In this document: positions 43,328-51,765 of the stretch, in pieces
Numbering within the stretch: position 1 is the first letter of the stretch
Layout of the letters: each line of letters opens with the position of its first letter
Assembly (NCBI RefSeq): GCF_000621505.1
Contig: NZ_JHYD01000033.1
Location: 33,476-97,475 of the forward strand
Direction of reading: 5' to 3'
Length of the DNA: 64,000 bases
Origin: Ruminiclostridium cellobioparum DSM 1351 = ATCC 15832
Lineage (GTDB): Bacteria; Bacillota; Clostridia; Acetivibrionales; DSM-1351
Notes under the pieces: model-generated
The model's input: the letters and a program-made list of their open reading frames with translations, nothing else
Database searches by the model: none
Told to the model about the DNA's origin: nothing
Program-made: the position numbers and the translations under genes

Positions 43328-43552
43328 TGGCCGCTAAGCGGCTCATGGAGGTTAGCTTGAAAGACTTCACTTGCGTTCGCCTTCCAAGCAAACCTGTGAA
43401 TTTATGGCCGTGCGAAATATTCAAAGTATTTATCAATACTTTGAAAGCGCACATGGCCAATTAACCTCCTTTATTCGCCTTATAGCGGATGAGGGAGTGA
43501 AGAGATTTCATTACAGTTTTGTGCCGCTATTGCGGCTCATGGAGGTTAATAT
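43328..43552. repeat. Inverted-repeat insertion with duplicated ribosome-binding-site region
   Basis: GCCGCTAAGCGGCTCATGGAGGTTA (43330-43354, as a short stem plus ribosome-binding site) recurs at 43522 as GCCGCTATTGCGGC plus the same CTCATGGAGGTTA. Between the two copies lies a strong hairpin: GGCCGTGCG...CAAAGTATT pairs with AATACTTTG...CGCACATGGCC (about 43406-43458). The layout looks like an inserted palindrome that duplicated its landing site directly ahead of the PHP gene. Confidence 0.65.
43357..43464 (+). CDS. Possible small ORF, 35 residues
   Basis: TTG at 43357, five bases after GGAGG, opens a 35-codon frame beginning MKDFTCVRLPSKPVNLWPCE and ending KAHMAN. Its ribosome-binding site is the duplicated copy of the one before the PHP gene, and much of the frame lies in a hairpin. 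It may be only a by-product of the insertion; translation is not supported by any family match. Confidence 0.25.
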   Translation: MKDFTCVRLPSKPVNLWPCEIFKVFINTLKAHMAN

Positions 43553-44288
43553 GAAACTTGCATATGATCTTCATATACATACTGCGCTATCCCCCTGTGC
43601 TGATGACGACATGACACCCAACAACATAGTTAATATGAGTATATTAAAGGGCCTGGATGTTATCGCAGTAACCGACCATAATTCCTGCCGGAATGTCCCG
43701 GCCTGTCTGACCTGTGCTGAAAACACGCAATTGCTTGTCATACCCGGAATGGAAGTGGAAACAGCCGAAGAAATACATGTGATATGCCTGTTTCCCAATA
43801 TGGACAGGGCATTGGAAATGCAGGAGCTGGTTTATTCACGGCTTCCGGAAATCGGCAATAACGAAGCTGTTTTTGGAAATCAGCTGGTTTTAAATCATAA
43901 AGATGAGGTATTATATAAAGAGGACAGGCTGCTCCTGACTTCAGCAGCCATTTCAATAAATGAAGTTTTTGATGTGGTGATGGGGAGATTGAAGGGGCTG
44001 GCAATCCCGGCCCATATTGACAGGCAGGCCAACTCGCTGCTGTCAAGCTTTGGTGTCATGCCGGAGGACATAGATATAAACTGCGTCGAGATAAGCGACA
44101 GGGCAAAGGAATTGATATTGACGGAAAAGCATTCCCGGCTGAAAAATATCAGGAAAATATATTCCTCCGATGCTCACTATCTGGGGAATATAAGTGAGAG
44201 GAAGAATTTTTTGGAAGCGGAAAAATGTGCGGAAGGTGTTTTAAGCTTTCTAAGAAATGGAAGTTTTCCTGATAAGCTTGAACTGTGA
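43551..44288 (+). CDS. PHP domain phosphoesterase
   Basis: The protein has 245 residues. It starts MKLAYDLHIHTALSPCADDDMTP, the first PHP metal motif (DLHIHT), followed by VTDHNS, PGMEVET, the region IPAHIDRQ and SSDAHYLGN near the end. PHP proteins are metal-dependent phosphoesterases. In this cluster it may destroy or make the signal handled by the HATPase and hydrogenase pair. TGGAGG before 43551 sets the start; a longer frame from 43371 runs through the inverted-repeat insertion and is rejected. Its last codons overlap the next fragment. Confidence 0.87.
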   Translation: MKLAYDLHIHTALSPCADDDMTPNNIVNMSILKGLDVIAVTDHNSCRNVPACLTCAENTQLLVIPGMEVETAEEIHVICLFPNMDRALEMQELVYSRLPEIGNNEAVFGNQLVLNHKDEVLYKEDRLLLTSAAISINEVFDVVMGRLKGLAIPAHIDRQANSLLSSFGVMPEDIDINCVEISDRAKELILTEKHSRLKNIRKIYSSDAHYLGNISERKNFLEAEKCAEGVLSFLRNGSFPDKLEL

Positions 44289-44493
44289 TAAGGTGACGGG
44301 AGTCGTATTCAGAAATTTATATCCTGATACCGTAGTTCGTGGATATCATTGTCCTCCTGTACAGCAGCCGTATTTTAAAACGGTGTACCTCAACGGTAAA
44401 GTTTCGGAGGATGCTTTAAAGGCAATGATAGATCATTCATATTTGACAGTCCTGGGTAAACTGCCAGGGAAGTTAAGGGAGGAATTTCAATAA
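44257..44493 (+). pseudogene. N-terminally truncated MmcQ/YjbR-like fragment
   Basis: The 78-codon frame matches the C-terminal half of MmcQ/YjbR-type proteins (NCDKVTGVVFRNLYPDTVVRGYHCPPVQQPYFKTVYLNGKVSEDALKAMIDHSY). The family is usually near 115 residues; the first 40 are missing. The frame begins within the last codons of the PHP gene, which points to a deletion that joined the two genes. No ribosome-binding site is seen for its ATG. It may still be translated by coupling, so a minimal functional protein is not excluded. Confidence 0.6.
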
Positions 44494-45290
44494 TGAAATA
44501 CACTATTATTAATGGCAGTCCCCACAAAGGCAATACATGGAGGTTGGTGGAAATTATCCAGGCTGAAATTCTCAGGTTGTCTCCCGGGTCTGTTTTTGAA
44601 GAAATTCATTTAAAAGATTTGGAGCTCCCATATTGTACAGGCTGCAGCATCTGCTTCAGAAAGGGGCATAAGCTCTGCCCCCACAACTGTATAATGCAAA
44701 GCATGATGGATAAGATCGAACAAAGCGACGGTGTTATTTTTGCATTCAGCACTTTTAACATGCAGCCGCCGGCCCTGGCGAAAAATTTTATTGACCATAT
44801 GTGTTTCATGCTTCACAGACCTCACTTTTTCAGGAACAAGGCTTTGGTAGTATCCACCACAGGAGGCGTGGGCGCAAAAGATGCCGTTGATTATGTGGCG
44901 GGAACTCTGAGCGGAATTGGATTTAACCGGTGTTACAAATTACCGGTTTTGTCTTGCAGCTGGAATGCGTACAAGCCAAAAGAAAAAACTGTGGCAAAAT
45001 GCAAAAGGGTTACTGCCAGGTTTCACAGGGATGTGGCTTCTAAGAAGCTCCATTCTCCGTCATTTGGTATCCTGTTGGTTTACAATTTGTTCCGTGGAAT
45101 GAGCAGGGGCTATGCCCAAGGAACAGAATATGAAACCGAAGACGGTGTATACTGGACTGATAAGATCCGGGTAAACAGCACCTATGATCCTTCGGTAAAG
45201 GTCCCGGCATTTAAAAGAGTGTTTGGAAGTGTCTTTTTTTCAATAGGTGTCTTGGCTTCAAACTTTGTTACAATTACGTACAAAAAATAG
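44493..45290 (+). CDS. NAD(P)H-dependent FMN reductase / flavodoxin-like protein
   Basis: The protein has 265 residues. The N-terminal NGSPHKGNTWRLVEII is the phosphate loop of FMN-reductase-type flavodoxins. The motif PYCTGCSICFRKGHKLCPH holds four cysteines, as in iron-sulfur flavoproteins, and may bind a cluster. The C-terminus ends in a hydrophobic stretch (VFGSVFFSIGVLASNFVTITY) that may touch the membrane. ATG overlaps the previous stop (TAATGA), and GGGAGGAA lies ahead. The role is probably electron transfer. Confidence 0.8.
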   Translation: MKYTIINGSPHKGNTWRLVEIIQAEILRLSPGSVFEEIHLKDLELPYCTGCSICFRKGHKLCPHNCIMQSMMDKIEQSDGVIFAFSTFNMQPPALAKNFIDHMCFMLHRPHFFRNKALVVSTTGGVGAKDAVDYVAGTLSGIGFNRCYKLPVLSCSWNAYKPKEKTVAKCKRVTARFHRDVASKKLHSPSFGILLVYNLFRGMSRGYAQGTEYETEDGVYWTDKIRVNSTYDPSVKVPAFKRVFGSVFFSIGVLASNFVTITYKK

Positions 45291-45318
45291 TTAATATCAG
45301 ATTTACGGAGGGATTATT

Positions 45319-45573
45319 TTGGGGGAACTGGAAAAACTGCCTAACATCGGCAAGGAAATAGAACGGCAGCTTAATGAAGTGGGAATAACAACTTTTGAAC
45401 AACTGTCCATTATGGGCAGCAGACAGGCCTGGCTGAGAATAAAGAGTATAGACGACTCTGCCTGCATAAACAGGCTTTACGGTCTGGAGGGAGCAATACG
45501 GGGAATCAGATGGCACAAGCTCCCGGAAGAGGTTAAAGGGGAACTGAAGGAATTTTATAATAAATCCAAATAG
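45319..45573 (+). CDS. TfoX C-terminal domain protein
   Basis: This 84-residue protein starts with TTG after ACGGAGGG. It matches the TfoX_C domain: LPNIGKEIERQLNEVGITTFEQLSIMGSRQAWLRIK, then ...LYGLEGAIRGIRWHKLPEEVKGEL. The N-terminal TfoX half is absent, as in many clostridia. The helix-hairpin-helix start suggests DNA contact. Function in Firmicutes is unknown. Confidence 0.82.
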   Translation: MGELEKLPNIGKEIERQLNEVGITTFEQLSIMGSRQAWLRIKSIDDSACINRLYGLEGAIRGIRWHKLPEEVKGELKEFYNKSK

Positions 45574-45610
45574 CGGCATATACTAATTTTCACCGGCGGA
45601 GGACTTGGCA

Positions 45611-46408
45611 GTGAATTATATACAAAGCAGTCAGAACAGTACAATAAAGGAGATTAAGGCTTTACATCAGAAAAAGCACAGGGATTCCCAGGGGATGTAT
45701 TTTGTAGAAGGTATCAGATTTGTCAGTGATGCTGTTGATAACGGGCAGGTGATAATAAAGGCTGTCATATCGGACAGGCTGGAAAGTCTTAACGGCGGAG
45801 AACTGCTCATTTCAAAACTCACCGGAGTATGTTCCGATATTTATAATGTACCGGACAAACTTTTTAAGGAGATATCCGATACACAGTCTCCGCAGGGCGT
45901 CCTTGCGGTTTTGAAAAAACGGACGGCTGAAATTGGTGAGGCATTGCGCCAAGGAAAATCGGTGGTAGTGCTGGACAGCCTCCAGGACCCGGGCAATGTG
46001 GGAACCATTATCAGAACAGCCGATGCGGCCGGGGTCTCAGCCGTATTGATGACCAGGGGCTGCGTTGATGTCTATTCTCCAAAAGTACTGCGCTCCACCA
46101 TGGGATCGGTTTTTCATCTCCCAATAATCGAGGATTTGGACATTATAAATACAATTCAATTGCTGAAGAGCAGCGGCTACAAAGTCATTGCATCCCATCT
46201 GCACGGGCAAAACAATTACTATGATGAGGATTTGACCTGTAAAAGTGCAATTATAGTAGGGAATGAAGCAAATGGAATAAGTGAGGAAACTGCTGCATTA
46301 TCCGATAAGCTCGTAAGAATACCCATGCCTGGAAAGGCAGAGTCACTGAATGCTTCGGTTGCCGCATCAATAATGATATATGAACTGGTCAGACAGAACA
46401 GGGCTTAG
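45611..46408 (+). CDS. TrmH/SpoU family RNA 2'-O-methyltransferase
   Basis: The protein has 265 residues. The N-terminal substrate-binding domain is FVEGIRFVSDAV...YNVPDKLFKEISDTQSPQGVLAV. The C-terminal knot domain carries the SPOUT motifs VLDSLQDPGNVGTIIRTADAAG, IIVGNEANGISEE and IPMPGKAESLNASVAASIMIYEL. It methylates a ribose in rRNA or tRNA using SAM; the exact site is not predictable. GGAGGA at 45598 favours GTG at 45611 over TTG at 45605. Confidence 0.9.
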   Translation: MNYIQSSQNSTIKEIKALHQKKHRDSQGMYFVEGIRFVSDAVDNGQVIIKAVISDRLESLNGGELLISKLTGVCSDIYNVPDKLFKEISDTQSPQGVLAVLKKRTAEIGEALRQGKSVVVLDSLQDPGNVGTIIRTADAAGVSAVLMTRGCVDVYSPKVLRSTMGSVFHLPIIEDLDIINTIQLLKSSGYKVIASHLHGQNNYYDEDLTCKSAIIVGNEANGISEETAALSDKLVRIPMPGKAESLNASVAASIMIYELVRQNRA

Positions 46409-46471
46409 AAATCGGTTTCCCTGCCGCAGACTTGTTTTATTATAAGATTTGATATATAATTATTTAAAATT

Positions 46472-46483
46472 GGGAACGTTCCC
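46472..46483 (+). promoter_or_regulatory. LacI-type operator 1, GGGAACGTTCCC
   Basis: A perfect 12-bp palindrome lies just ahead of the lacI-type gene. A near-identical GGGAGCGTTCCC precedes the GH94 gene at 47623. The central CG and symmetry are typical of LacI-family sites, so self-control plus control of GH94 is inferred. Confidence 0.75.
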
Positions 46484-46498
46484 TGTCAGGAGGCAGAA

Positions 46499-47512
46499 TT
46501 GATAAATATATTTGATATAGCGAGAATCGCGGGAGTATCCAAAACAACTGTATCAAGAGTGATCAATAACCAGCCCGGAGTAAGGGAAGATACCCGTATT
46601 AGAATACTTGAGGCAATCGAAAAGCTGAATTACATTCCGAACCAGGCTGCCAGGAGCCTTGTGTCAAGGAAAGCCGGGGTTATCGGTGTGATATACAACG
46701 AATTCAATACCTCTGTGTATTTGAAACTGGCCAATCTGTTGGAGGATTTTGCCTCCCGGTACAATTACAATATAGTTTTCAGCAGCTCCAACGATGATTT
46801 TAATTCGAAAGCACGGTATGTACAATATTTTACCGGAGGTGCGGCCGATGGCCTCATATTGTTCGGAAGCGACACAAGAGATAAAGAGCTGGTTCAGAAA
46901 ATAATAAATATCAATTTTCCGCTGGTACTGATCGAGAACCATTTTAATGACCTGAAAGTCAATAATATCATCATAGACAATTTTTCCGGTGCAAAGAGTG
47001 CAGTTAACTATTTAATCGGTTTGGGGCACAGCAAGATAGCCCACATTACAGGAAACCTGAATCACAGGGCTGCCTCGGACAGAATGAACGGATACATTGA
47101 AGCACTTAATTCGTCGGGGATCAAATATAACAAGGATTATGTCATATATACGGATGCGGGAGACAGCAGCGGTGCGGCAGCTGTGGAAAGGCTTATGTCA
47201 CTGGCCGAGCCGCCGTCGGCTCTGTTTACCTTTAATGACCTTCAAGGATATGAAGCCGTACAGAGAGCCATGGAATTGGGTGTAAACATACCCCGGGACC
47301 TGTCGGTTGTGGGCTTTGACAACATTTATGAGCTGCTGCGTTTTATTCCCTCCTGCATACGGCTGACCTCCATGAAGCAGCCCATGGAGAAGGTTGCCGA
47401 GGCGGCAATCAAGCTGATAATTGACAATATAGACAATAGAAATACAAAACCCAGAGTGATATCCTTTGATACAGAAATTTATGAAGGAACCTCCTGCAGA
47501 GAAGTCATATGA
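46499..47512 (+). CDS. LacI family regulator of the GH94 phosphorylase
   Basis: The protein has 337 residues and starts with TTG after AGGAGG. It begins with the LacI HTH (NIFDIARIAGVSKTTVSRVINNQPGVREDTRIRILEAIEKLNYIPNQAARSLV), then a periplasmic-binding-like sensor domain (VIGVIYNEFNT, IIDNFSGAKSAVNYLIGLGHSKIAHITG, VVGFDNI). It lies between two matching operators and next to GH94, so a cello-oligosaccharide or similar sugar is the probable inducer. Confidence 0.9.
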   Translation: MINIFDIARIAGVSKTTVSRVINNQPGVREDTRIRILEAIEKLNYIPNQAARSLVSRKAGVIGVIYNEFNTSVYLKLANLLEDFASRYNYNIVFSSSNDDFNSKARYVQYFTGGAADGLILFGSDTRDKELVQKIININFPLVLIENHFNDLKVNNIIIDNFSGAKSAVNYLIGLGHSKIAHITGNLNHRAASDRMNGYIEALNSSGIKYNKDYVIYTDAGDSSGAAAVERLMSLAEPPSALFTFNDLQGYEAVQRAMELGVNIPRDLSVVGFDNIYELLRFIPSCIRLTSMKQPMEKVAEAAIKLIIDNIDNRNTKPRVISFDTEIYEGTSCREVI

Positions 47513-47622
47513 GTATATTTTATTATATTCTTAAATTCTTTATAAACCCTTTATAAACCCTTTAAATGGTGATTTTTGGGGGGATTCCCTCTATAAGGAA
47601 AATATATTTTTTTAATAAAAAT

Positions 47623-47634
47623 GGGAGCGTTCCC
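47623..47634 (+). promoter_or_regulatory. LacI-type operator 2, GGGAGCGTTCCC
   Basis: It differs from operator 1 at one base and is 20 bp ahead of the GH94 start, where binding would block transcription or entry. A tandem TTTATAAACCC repeat stands further upstream at about 47538-47560. Confidence 0.7.
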
Positions 47635-47653
47635 GTTTTGCTGGGAGGATTAT

Positions 47654-50008
47654 ATGAGATACGGGTATTTTGACCGAAAGAACAAGGAATATGTTATTAC
47701 CAGACCGGATACTCCAACGCCATGGATCAACTATATCGGCAGCGGAGCATACGGCGGTATAGTGTCCAATACGGGAGGAGGGTACAGTTTCCACAAGGAT
47801 CCTCAAAACCGCCGTGTTACCCGTTACAGGTACAACAATATTCCAATGGACAGACCGGGAAGATATATTTATATCAGAGATAAAGAAACCGGTGAATATT
47901 GGAATCCGGGTTATCAGCCGGTGCAAAGGAAGCTGGACAGCTACAGCTGCCGCCATGGTATGGGCTATACGGTGCTTGCCGGTGAGTACCGGGGAGTTGT
48001 TGGAGAGGTTACTTATTTTGTTCCCGATAATAAGGATTTTGAAATATGGCACTTGAAAGTGTCAAATACAAGGGCTGTAGCTCAAAAACTACAGGTTTTT
48101 GCCTATGCCGAGTTCTGTTTCTGGCAGGCCGTAATGGACCAGCAAAATGTGGACTGGGTACAGCAGATAAATCAGGGCAGATTTGAAGATGGAATAATTA
48201 CATATTATCCGCATTATATCAGTGATAATGCCGCTTTCTTTGCCACAGCCGAAAAGGTGGGCAGTTATGATACAAACCTTGAAGCCTTCATGGGAAAGTA
48301 CCGTTCGGAAGGCAATCCCCTGGCTGTTGAACAGGGGGGCTGCAGCAATTCCATTTCCTACAGGATGAACGGTGTGGGCGCTTTTTGCATGGATGTTGAC
48401 CTTGGGGCCCGAGAGGAGAAGGAAATTGTTTTTATTCTGGGCTTTGCAGAGGACCGGAAAAATATAAAAGCCGATATTGAGGCTTATTTAACCCCTGAAA
48501 ATTCAAAGGCGGCTCTGGACAGGCTGAAGGCTTACTGGAAGAACTACACAGGAAAATTGAGTGTGGAAACTCCTGATGAGGACATGAATTTGTTCGTCAA
48601 TATATGGAACCAATACCAGTGTAAGACCACTTTTAACTGGTCACGTTTTGTTTCTCTTTATCAATTGGGACTTGGAAGAGGTATGGGCATACGCGACAGT
48701 GCCCAGGACACCCTGGGAGTGATGCATGCTATTCCAGGTGAGGCAAAGGAGCTGATAACAAAGCTTTTGCAGTGCCAGTACACCGACGGCAGGGCATATC
48801 ACCTGTTCTTTCCGCTGACAGGAGAGGGCGGACAGGGCGATGCGCCGGTCAAATTGTTTGATTGGTATTCGGATGACCATCTGTGGCTCATTCTGGCAGT
48901 TAACGCGTATGTGAAGGAGACCGGCGATTTCGGTTTCCTGAACCAGTCTGTACTGTACAATGACAAAACTACTTCGGCCACCGTCCTGGAGCATCTGGAT
49001 ATGGCCCTGAATTTCACAGACAACAACAGGGGGCCGAATAATATTGCACTTGCCGGCCGTGCAGACTGGAATGACACCTTGAATCTGGATACTGGAAAGG
49101 GGATTGCCGAAAGTGTATTCACCTCCATGCTTTACTGCAGAGCGGCAGCAGAGCTGATCGAGTTGTGCGGGTATCTTGAAAAGCAGGAGCTCTGCGAAAA
49201 GTATCAGGGCATGTTTGATGAGATGAGAAATGCCATCAACAAGAGCAGCTGGGACGGAGAATGGTACAAGCGGGCATTCGACGACTGCGGACAGCCCATC
49301 GGCAGCAGGGAAAACAAGTTCGGAAAGATATTCATTAACTCTCAATCCTGGGCGGTGCTGGGCAGGGTGGCCGATGCCGAAAAGGCAAGCAAATGTATGG
49401 AGTCGGTTGGCAGGTATTTAAATTCAAAATTCGGAATTGTGGCAATGTATCCTTCCTATACCGAATATGATGATACAAAGGGCGGGGTGACTACCTATCC
49501 GCCCGGAGCAAAGGAAAACGGGGGCATATTCCTGCACACAAACCCATGGGTAATGATAGCTGAAATAATACTGGGCCATGGGGATAGGGCTTTTGAGTAT
49601 TATTCCCAGATACTGCCCGGAAAGAGAAATGACGATGCCGAACTGTACGAGGTTGAACCTTATGTTTATTGTCAGAATATTTTAGGCAAGGAGCATCCGC
49701 AGTTCGGTGTAGGCAGGAACTCCTGGCTGTCGGGCACCGCAGCCTGGAACATGGTGGCGGCCTCCCAGTATATTCTGGGGATCAGAGCAGGTTATGACAG
49801 ACTTGTGGTTGACCCCTGCATACCGTCCAAATGGCAGGGCTTTAAGGCAACAAGAAAATTCAGGGGAGTAATATACAATATCGAAGTACAAAATCCCAAC
49901 AGGGTAAGCTGTGGAGTTTCAAAGATTATTGTGGACGGTGCCGAGGTTGAAAAAATTCCGGTATTCAAAGCAGGCACTGCGCATCATGTAGTTGTGGTAA
50001 TGAAATAA
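47654..50008 (+). CDS. GH94 glycoside phosphorylase, probably cellobiose phosphorylase
   Basis: The protein has 784 residues, against about 811 for C. thermocellum cellobiose phosphorylase. Features seen: RYGYFDRKNKEYVITRPDTPTPWINYIG at the start; TRYRYNNIP; IWNQYQCKTTFNWSR; GRGMGIRDSAQD; the catalytic-acid loop GRADWNDTLNLD (Asp474 is the likely acid); and GTAAWNMVAASQYILGI near the end. It splits a beta-glucoside with phosphate, saving ATP, in the cytoplasm. The loop after DWND is shorter than in cellobiose phosphorylase, so a related disaccharide (laminaribiose, chitobiose or other) cannot be excluded. The start follows CTGGGAGGA. Confidence 0.87.
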   Translation: MRYGYFDRKNKEYVITRPDTPTPWINYIGSGAYGGIVSNTGGGYSFHKDPQNRRVTRYRYNNIPMDRPGRYIYIRDKETGEYWNPGYQPVQRKLDSYSCRHGMGYTVLAGEYRGVVGEVTYFVPDNKDFEIWHLKVSNTRAVAQKLQVFAYAEFCFWQAVMDQQNVDWVQQINQGRFEDGIITYYPHYISDNAAFFATAEKVGSYDTNLEAFMGKYRSEGNPLAVEQGGCSNSISYRMNGVGAFCMDVDLGAREEKEIVFILGFAEDRKNIKADIEAYLTPENSKAALDRLKAYWKNYTGKLSVETPDEDMNLFVNIWNQYQCKTTFNWSRFVSLYQLGLGRGMGIRDSAQDTLGVMHAIPGEAKELITKLLQCQYTDGRAYHLFFPLTGEGGQGDAPVKLFDWYSDDHLWLILAVNAYVKETGDFGFLNQSVLYNDKTTSATVLEHLDMALNFTDNNRGPNNIALAGRADWNDTLNLDTGKGIAESVFTSMLYCRAAAELIELCGYLEKQELCEKYQGMFDEMRNAINKSSWDGEWYKRAFDDCGQPIGSRENKFGKIFINSQSWAVLGRVADAEKASKCMESVGRYLNSKFGIVAMYPSYTEYDDTKGGVTTYPPGAKENGGIFLHTNPWVMIAEIILGHGDRAFEYYSQILPGKRNDDAELYEVEPYVYCQNILGKEHPQFGVGRNSWLSGTAAWNMVAASQYILGIRAGYDRLVVDPCIPSKWQGFKATRKFRGVIYNIEVQNPNRVSCGVSKIIVDGAEVEKIPVFKAGTAHHVVVVMK

Positions 50009-50030
50009 AGTAATTGTATAATCCTTTATA

Positions 50031-50073
50031 AAACTGCTTTGAGTCGGTATAAACCGGATTCGGAGCAGTTTTT
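50031..50073 (+). terminator. Terminator after the GH94 gene
   Basis: AAACTGCTTTGAGTCGGT pairs imperfectly with ACCGGATTCGGAGCAGTTT, followed by TTTTTA. Confidence 0.75.
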
Positions 50074-50154
50074 TTACAGTCAGGAATGTAAAAATTCTTT
50101 GATAAACGCTGCTTTTTTTACATGCTTTTTCACCAGGAAGTATTTAAAATTATG

Positions 50155-50183
50155 TTGACATTTAAATACCCAACTCATATAAT
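50155..50183 (+). promoter_or_regulatory. Promoter of the arabinoside operon
   Basis: TTGACA (50155-50160), 17 bp, TATAAT (50178-50183): perfect consensus. Just downstream, GTAC-ACGA-GTAC (about 50196-50207) is a small dyad that may be a LacI-type operator. The leader to the first gene is about 235 bases and includes a CACTG/CAGTG hairpin; no known riboswitch was recognised. Confidence 0.8.
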
Positions 50184-50424
50184 AAAAACAAAGAGTACAC
50201 GAGTACGCACTGCGAAAAACAGTGATTGAGTGTAGCTCGTGATATTGTTATTCAAGCATTGCAAGGGGAAAGAATAAAAGAAAATACCCTAACAATTATT
50301 CTCTGCCGCAAACAAACGAATAATACCATTAGGATATCTCTTTTTCAATTTTACCTTAAAAGTGCTGCTGTGTAAATATACACTGAAATAGCATATCAAA
50401 AATTTTATTTTCAGGAGGTAAAAT

Positions 50425-51750
50425 ATGATTGGAAAAAGGTTTTTAAGCGGTCTGACAGCGGCTGCAATGTCAATTTCACTATTGACGGGATGTGGGGGAA
50501 CCCCTGTATCAAATTCTGCAGATTCCAAAGCTGAGTCAACCCAGTCTCAGCAGGCAGCGGGGTCTTCTGCAAAAGAAAATGAGCCTGTAACACTGGAGTT
50601 CTGGAATGTATTTACAGGTTCGGACGGTGACATATTGAGAGAAATCGGCGACAATTACAACAAGACAAACAAGGATAATATTACCATCAATATGGATATT
50701 ATGCCAAATGACACACTTCAACAGAAGCTGCCGGCTGCCATTGCTACTAATACGGCACCTGATTTCGTTTTATTTGGCGTCGAAAACCTTGCATCCTATG
50801 TAAAGAACGATTCACTGGAAGAGATTGATGATTTCTGGACGGCAACCGGAGTAAACAAGGATAATTATCTGAAAAATGTTGTAGATTTATCCCATATTAA
50901 CGGAAAAATGTATGGAGTCCCAATGCAGTACAATGTTCAATATTTATACTGGAACAAGGATTTGTTCAAAAGCGTGGGTCTTGATCCTGAAACTCCCCCA
51001 AAAACCATGGATCAACTGGCAGAGTTTGCCGTAAAGCTCACTGACCCTTCAAAAAACCAGTATGGTCTTGTTTTGCCTACAGGTGTTACATATATGCAGT
51101 TTCTCTGGGCCAACGGCGGTGATGCGGATGATCCTGCCGGCAATAAAAATCTCCTTAAATCAGCTGAAAATCTTAAAACGTTAAGCTGGCTGCAGGATTT
51201 GACGGTTAATAAAAAAGTAACTCCTATGAATGTTTCGGGTTCGGATGCCGATGCATTGCTTCAGGCTGGAAAGGTTGCAATGTATATGAGCGGTCCATGG
51301 CAGATCAACGGTCTTAAGGAGCAGGGCATAAATTTTGGTATTGCACCATGTGTTTCAGGAAGTGCGGGTGCATTTTCTCCTGCAGGAGGCTGCAGCTTTG
51401 TCATTCCAAAGGGTACAGATGCGGCTGCAAAGCAGGGTGTGTACAAATTTATGAAATTCTGGCTTACCGATGATATTTTAAAGGAATGGTCACAGCGTAA
51501 TGGTTTCCCTGTATGGTCCAAGACGCTTCTTGAAGATAAGGATATTCAAAATGATCAGATAATAAAATCTATTTCGGAGGCAACCGGAATAGGACGCTCC
51601 TATAATCTTGGCTATGCACTTTCAAGCCAGATTGATAAGGACGTTATGATTCCCATGTTTGAAAAAACAATAACAGGTGCAGCCACACCGGAAAAAATAT
51701 TAAATGAGGCTTCCGATGCAATGGATAAGATTTTGAGTACTTCAAAATAA
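50425..51750 (+). CDS. Sugar ABC transporter substrate-binding lipoprotein
   Basis: The protein has 441 residues. A lipoprotein signal with lipobox LLTGC (Cys23) precedes a Ser/Gln-rich linker. The solute-binding family 1 domain begins VTLEFWNVFTGSDGDILREI and includes GVPMQYNVQYLYWNKDLF and a tail of helices. It captures an oligosaccharide outside the cell and delivers it to the two permeases that follow. GH51 in the same operon points to arabino-oligosaccharides. No ATPase gene is present, so a shared MsmK-type ATPase elsewhere is expected. Confidence 0.9.
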   Translation: MIGKRFLSGLTAAAMSISLLTGCGGTPVSNSADSKAESTQSQQAAGSSAKENEPVTLEFWNVFTGSDGDILREIGDNYNKTNKDNITINMDIMPNDTLQQKLPAAIATNTAPDFVLFGVENLASYVKNDSLEEIDDFWTATGVNKDNYLKNVVDLSHINGKMYGVPMQYNVQYLYWNKDLFKSVGLDPETPPKTMDQLAEFAVKLTDPSKNQYGLVLPTGVTYMQFLWANGGDADDPAGNKNLLKSAENLKTLSWLQDLTVNKKVTPMNVSGSDADALLQAGKVAMYMSGPWQINGLKEQGINFGIAPCVSGSAGAFSPAGGCSFVIPKGTDAAAKQGVYKFMKFWLTDDILKEWSQRNGFPVWSKTLLEDKDIQNDQIIKSISEATGIGRSYNLGYALSSQIDKDVMIPMFEKTITGAATPEKILNEASDAMDKILSTSK

Positions 51751-51765
51751 AGTTTTTAAAGTTAA

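Noticed and set aside
43056..43460. A 134-codon minus-strand frame opposite the second DRTGG gene
   Set aside because: It is antisense to a better gene and its N-terminus mirrors the hairpin; no family match or ribosome-binding site.
43371..43550. Longer frame for the PHP protein
   Set aside because: The extra 60 residues come from the inverted-repeat insertion, and TGGAGG fits 43551, where the DLHIHT motif begins properly.
48641..49345. A 234-codon minus-strand frame inside the GH94 gene
   Set aside because: Antisense shadow of conserved phosphorylase sequence; length alone is not evidence.
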